From assembly GCA_012513315.1 (NCBI GenBank), contig JAAZCL010000158.1, forward strand, positions 1 through 33,120: a stretch of 33,120 bases of DNA, written 5' to 3'. Under the pieces are notes generated by a model. That model was given only the letters and a program-made list of their open reading frames with translations, was not told the origin of the DNA and ran no database searches. Shown in pieces: positions 31,683 through 33,120 of this stretch (the first letter of the stretch is position 1; every line of letters begins with the position of its first letter). Origin of the DNA: Bacteroidales bacterium. Its GTDB lineage: Bacteria > Bacteroidota > Bacteroidia > Bacteroidales > Dysgonomonadaceae. The position numbers and the translations under genes were made by a program.

Positions 31683-31772
31683 GATGTTTGGGATGGTCAT
31701 ACAATAGAGGTCTGGACAGTCACACAAAGATGACTAGATAGTCACATAAAGATGTTCGTACAGTCACATTAA
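31683..31772 (+). repeat. four-copy imperfect 22-nt tandem repeat
   Basis: Units lie at 31683-31704, 31707-31728, 31729-31750 and 31751-31772, with a 2-nt insertion after the first. Each has GATG- or GAGG- at the start and GTCACA or GTCATA in the second half. Units 3 and 4 share GATG, AGTCACAT and a closing AA. The array fills most of the 140-nt gap between the cysteate-synthase-like gene and the reductase. Confidence 0.75.
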
Positions 31773-31801
31773 TTGCTAGTTTCTCATAATTAAACCAAAT
31801 T

Positions 31802-32593
31802 ATGCAAAACAATAAAACTATATGGATAACAGGAGCATCGTCGGGAATAGGCGAAGCTTCTGCTTATCAATTTGCTAAAGAAAAGGCTAACCTTATCCTA
31901 ACGGCTACTCGTGAAGATAAACTGAATGAGGTTCGGCAAAAATGCATTAGTCTGGGTGCTCAATGTAAAGTACTGCCATACGATCTTTCAGACCTGGAGA
32001 ATATTGATGAACTAACCGACAAAGCCATTTCAGCATTTGGAGATATTGATATTGTTTTTCTTAATGCAGGCATTAGTCAACGCTCCAAAACTCTCGATAC
32101 ATCGTTCACGGTAGACGAAAAAATAATGGCCGTAAACTTCTTTGCACCGGTAAAGATTACAAAACGTTTACTACCCAAAATGATCGAAAACGGAGGAGGC
32201 ACAATAGCTGTTACTAGTAGCATCTCAGGCAAATTCGGCTTCCCCCTCAGATCAGCTTACGCCTCATCGAAATTTGCCGTATACGGATTCTTCGAAACTG
32301 TTCATGCCGAGTATTACAACGATAACATACGAGTTGTAATTGTGTGCCCAGGCAGAATTAAAACTAACATATCTTACAACGCGCTCGAGGCCGATGGAAC
32401 AAAACATGCAAAAATGGATTCCGGTCAACAAGACGGAATGTCGGCCCAGAAAGCAGCAATTAAGATTGTTAGAGCCATAAACAACCACAAACCCGAAGTA
32501 TTGGTAGGTGGCAAGGAGCTAATCATGGTTTATATAAAACGATTATTCCCTGCTCTGTCTCGAAAATTGGTACGTAAAGTTAGTGCAACATAA
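31802..32593 (+). CDS. short-chain dehydrogenase/reductase, candidate 3-ketocapnine reductase
   Basis: 263 aa, classical SDR. The nucleotide-binding motif TGASSGIG is at 10-17, NAG at 88-90, and the catalytic set is S140, Y153 and K157 (SAYASSKFAVYG). The C-terminal third (KPEVLVGGKELIMVYIKRLFPALSRKLVRK) is hydrophobic and basic, resembling DHRS7-type SDRs that sit on membranes and act on lipids. The residues after strand 2 (LTATREDKL) include an Arg, consistent with NADPH. In the capnine pathway an SDR reduces the 3-keto product of the acyltransferase, and the position right after those two genes fits. The 140-nt gap with repeats means co-transcription is not certain. Family very sure; substrate inferred. 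Confidence 0.65.
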   Translation: MQNNKTIWITGASSGIGEASAYQFAKEKANLILTATREDKLNEVRQKCISLGAQCKVLPYDLSDLENIDELTDKAISAFGDIDIVFLNAGISQRSKTLDTSFTVDEKIMAVNFFAPVKITKRLLPKMIENGGGTIAVTSSISGKFGFPLRSAYASSKFAVYGFFETVHAEYYNDNIRVVIVCPGRIKTNISYNALEADGTKHAKMDSGQQDGMSAQKAAIKIVRAINNHKPEVLVGGKELIMVYIKRLFPALSRKLVRKVSAT

Positions 32594-32680
32594 GTCAATA
32601 TTGTCTACAAAATATTCTTCAATTAATATAACCTTCATATTTAGAATCTAGAAACATTGACTTCAAAAAAGAAATAAAAA

Positions 32681-33120
32681 ATGAAAGAGAATTATATCAT
32701 ATCAGGAATTCAACAAATTGGTATTGGAGTTGAGAATTTTGCAGAAGCTTGGAAGTACTATATAGACGTTTTCAATATGGATATTCGTATCCTCGAAGAC
32801 GATAAAGTAGCTGAGTTAATGCTGCCTTACACAGGTGGAAAACCTCATAAGCGTAGAGCAGCCATAGCTCTTAATATGCAAGGTGGAGGTGGATTTGAGA
32901 TATGGCAATATTCAGAGCGCAAACCTAAACCCATCGACTTCCAAATACAGGTGGGCGATTTGGGCGTTTTTGTTGCAAAAATAAAGAGTAGGGATGTAAT
33001 GAAGACCTACCAACATTTCAGTAAAAAACCAAATGTACAACTTCTTGGAGAGCCACAAAAGAGTTTAGATGGTCATAAAACATTTTTTATGAAAGATCCA
33101 TTCGGAAATCTCTTTCTGAT
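32681..33120 (+). CDS. VOC-superfamily protein (3' partial)
   Basis: Runs from the ATG at 32681 to the right edge, 146 codons and two bases, with no stop. The start MKENYIISGIQQIGIGVENFAEAWKYYIDVF opens a vicinal-oxygen-chelate module: GIQQIGIGV and the helix before YYIDVFNMDI form the first beta-alpha-beta unit. GGGGFEIWQY supplies the Glu often used in metal binding, and HKTFFMKDPFGNLFL closes the module. VOC proteins include glyoxalases, dioxygenases and isomerases; the reaction here cannot be told. A second module may lie beyond the window. It is on the same strand as the sulfonolipid-type genes, 87 nt after the reductase, and may belong to that set. Confidence 0.85.
   Translation, partial: MKENYIISGIQQIGIGVENFAEAWKYYIDVFNMDIRILEDDKVAELMLPYTGGKPHKRRAAIALNMQGGGGFEIWQYSERKPKPIDFQIQVGDLGVFVAKIKSRDVMKTYQHFSKKPNVQLLGEPQKSLDGHKTFFMKDPFGNLFL

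Noticed and set aside
31683-31772. CRISPR array
   Set aside because: Units are directly adjacent without unique spacers, are imperfect, and no cas gene is in the window.

Overview
The window is AT-rich chromosomal DNA from a member of the Bacteroidetes, most likely order Bacteroidales. The evidence is a short primary sigma factor without region 1.1, repeated matches to the Bacteroidetes promoter -7 element TAnnTTTG, a fused MurF-alanine racemase, GSCFA, DUF3078, DUF4834 and DUF5063 family proteins, and a small minus-strand RNA locus resembling one known only from Bacteroidales. I cannot name the genus. I see no phage, insertion sequence, CRISPR array, tRNA or rRNA. Gene assignments rest on motif recognition by eye.

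Layout. 1-2.6 kb: 5'-truncated ClC channel/antiporter with CBS domains, then fmt. 2.7-6.9 kb: DUF3078 outer-membrane protein (minus) divergent from lemA, a TPM-domain protein and miaA. 7-11 kb: lysA, a membrane family-2 glycosyltransferase and a DegP/HtrA protease. 11.1-13.6 kb: rpoD and an OmpA-family porin, with structured intergenic DNA around rpoD and a textbook bidirectional terminator after the porin. 13.7-17.1 kb (minus): a GSCFA protein and the MurF-Alr fusion. 17.2-17.3 kb (minus): a probable small RNA with its own promoter and terminator. 17.5-19.8 kb (minus): DUF5063, a DnaQ/RNase D-like 3'-5' exonuclease and an RlmI-like methyltransferase, overlapping end to end. 19.9-25.2 kb: rimP-nusA-infB, with a full-consensus promoter and a terminator-like hairpin in the leader. 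25.2-29 kb: OmpH/Skp, murI, cvpA, psd, pssA and a DUF4834 protein, mixing envelope chaperone, peptidoglycan precursor and phosphatidylethanolamine functions.

29-33.1 kb is the most interesting part. A cysteate/serine acyltransferase-like PLP enzyme, a threonine-synthase-like PLP enzyme (1-nt overlap) and a short-chain reductase lie in a row. This matches the logic of sulfonolipid (capnine) synthesis: cysteate synthase, cysteate fatty acyltransferase, 3-keto reductase. A partial VOC-fold protein follows. Between the second and third genes lies a four-copy, 22-nt imperfect tandem repeat that I cannot assign to a known element.

Functionally the window is dominated by envelope biogenesis (peptidoglycan precursors, phospholipids, probable sulfonolipids, outer-membrane proteins and chaperones) and by the translation/transcription core (fmt, miaA, rimP, nusA, infB, rpoD).
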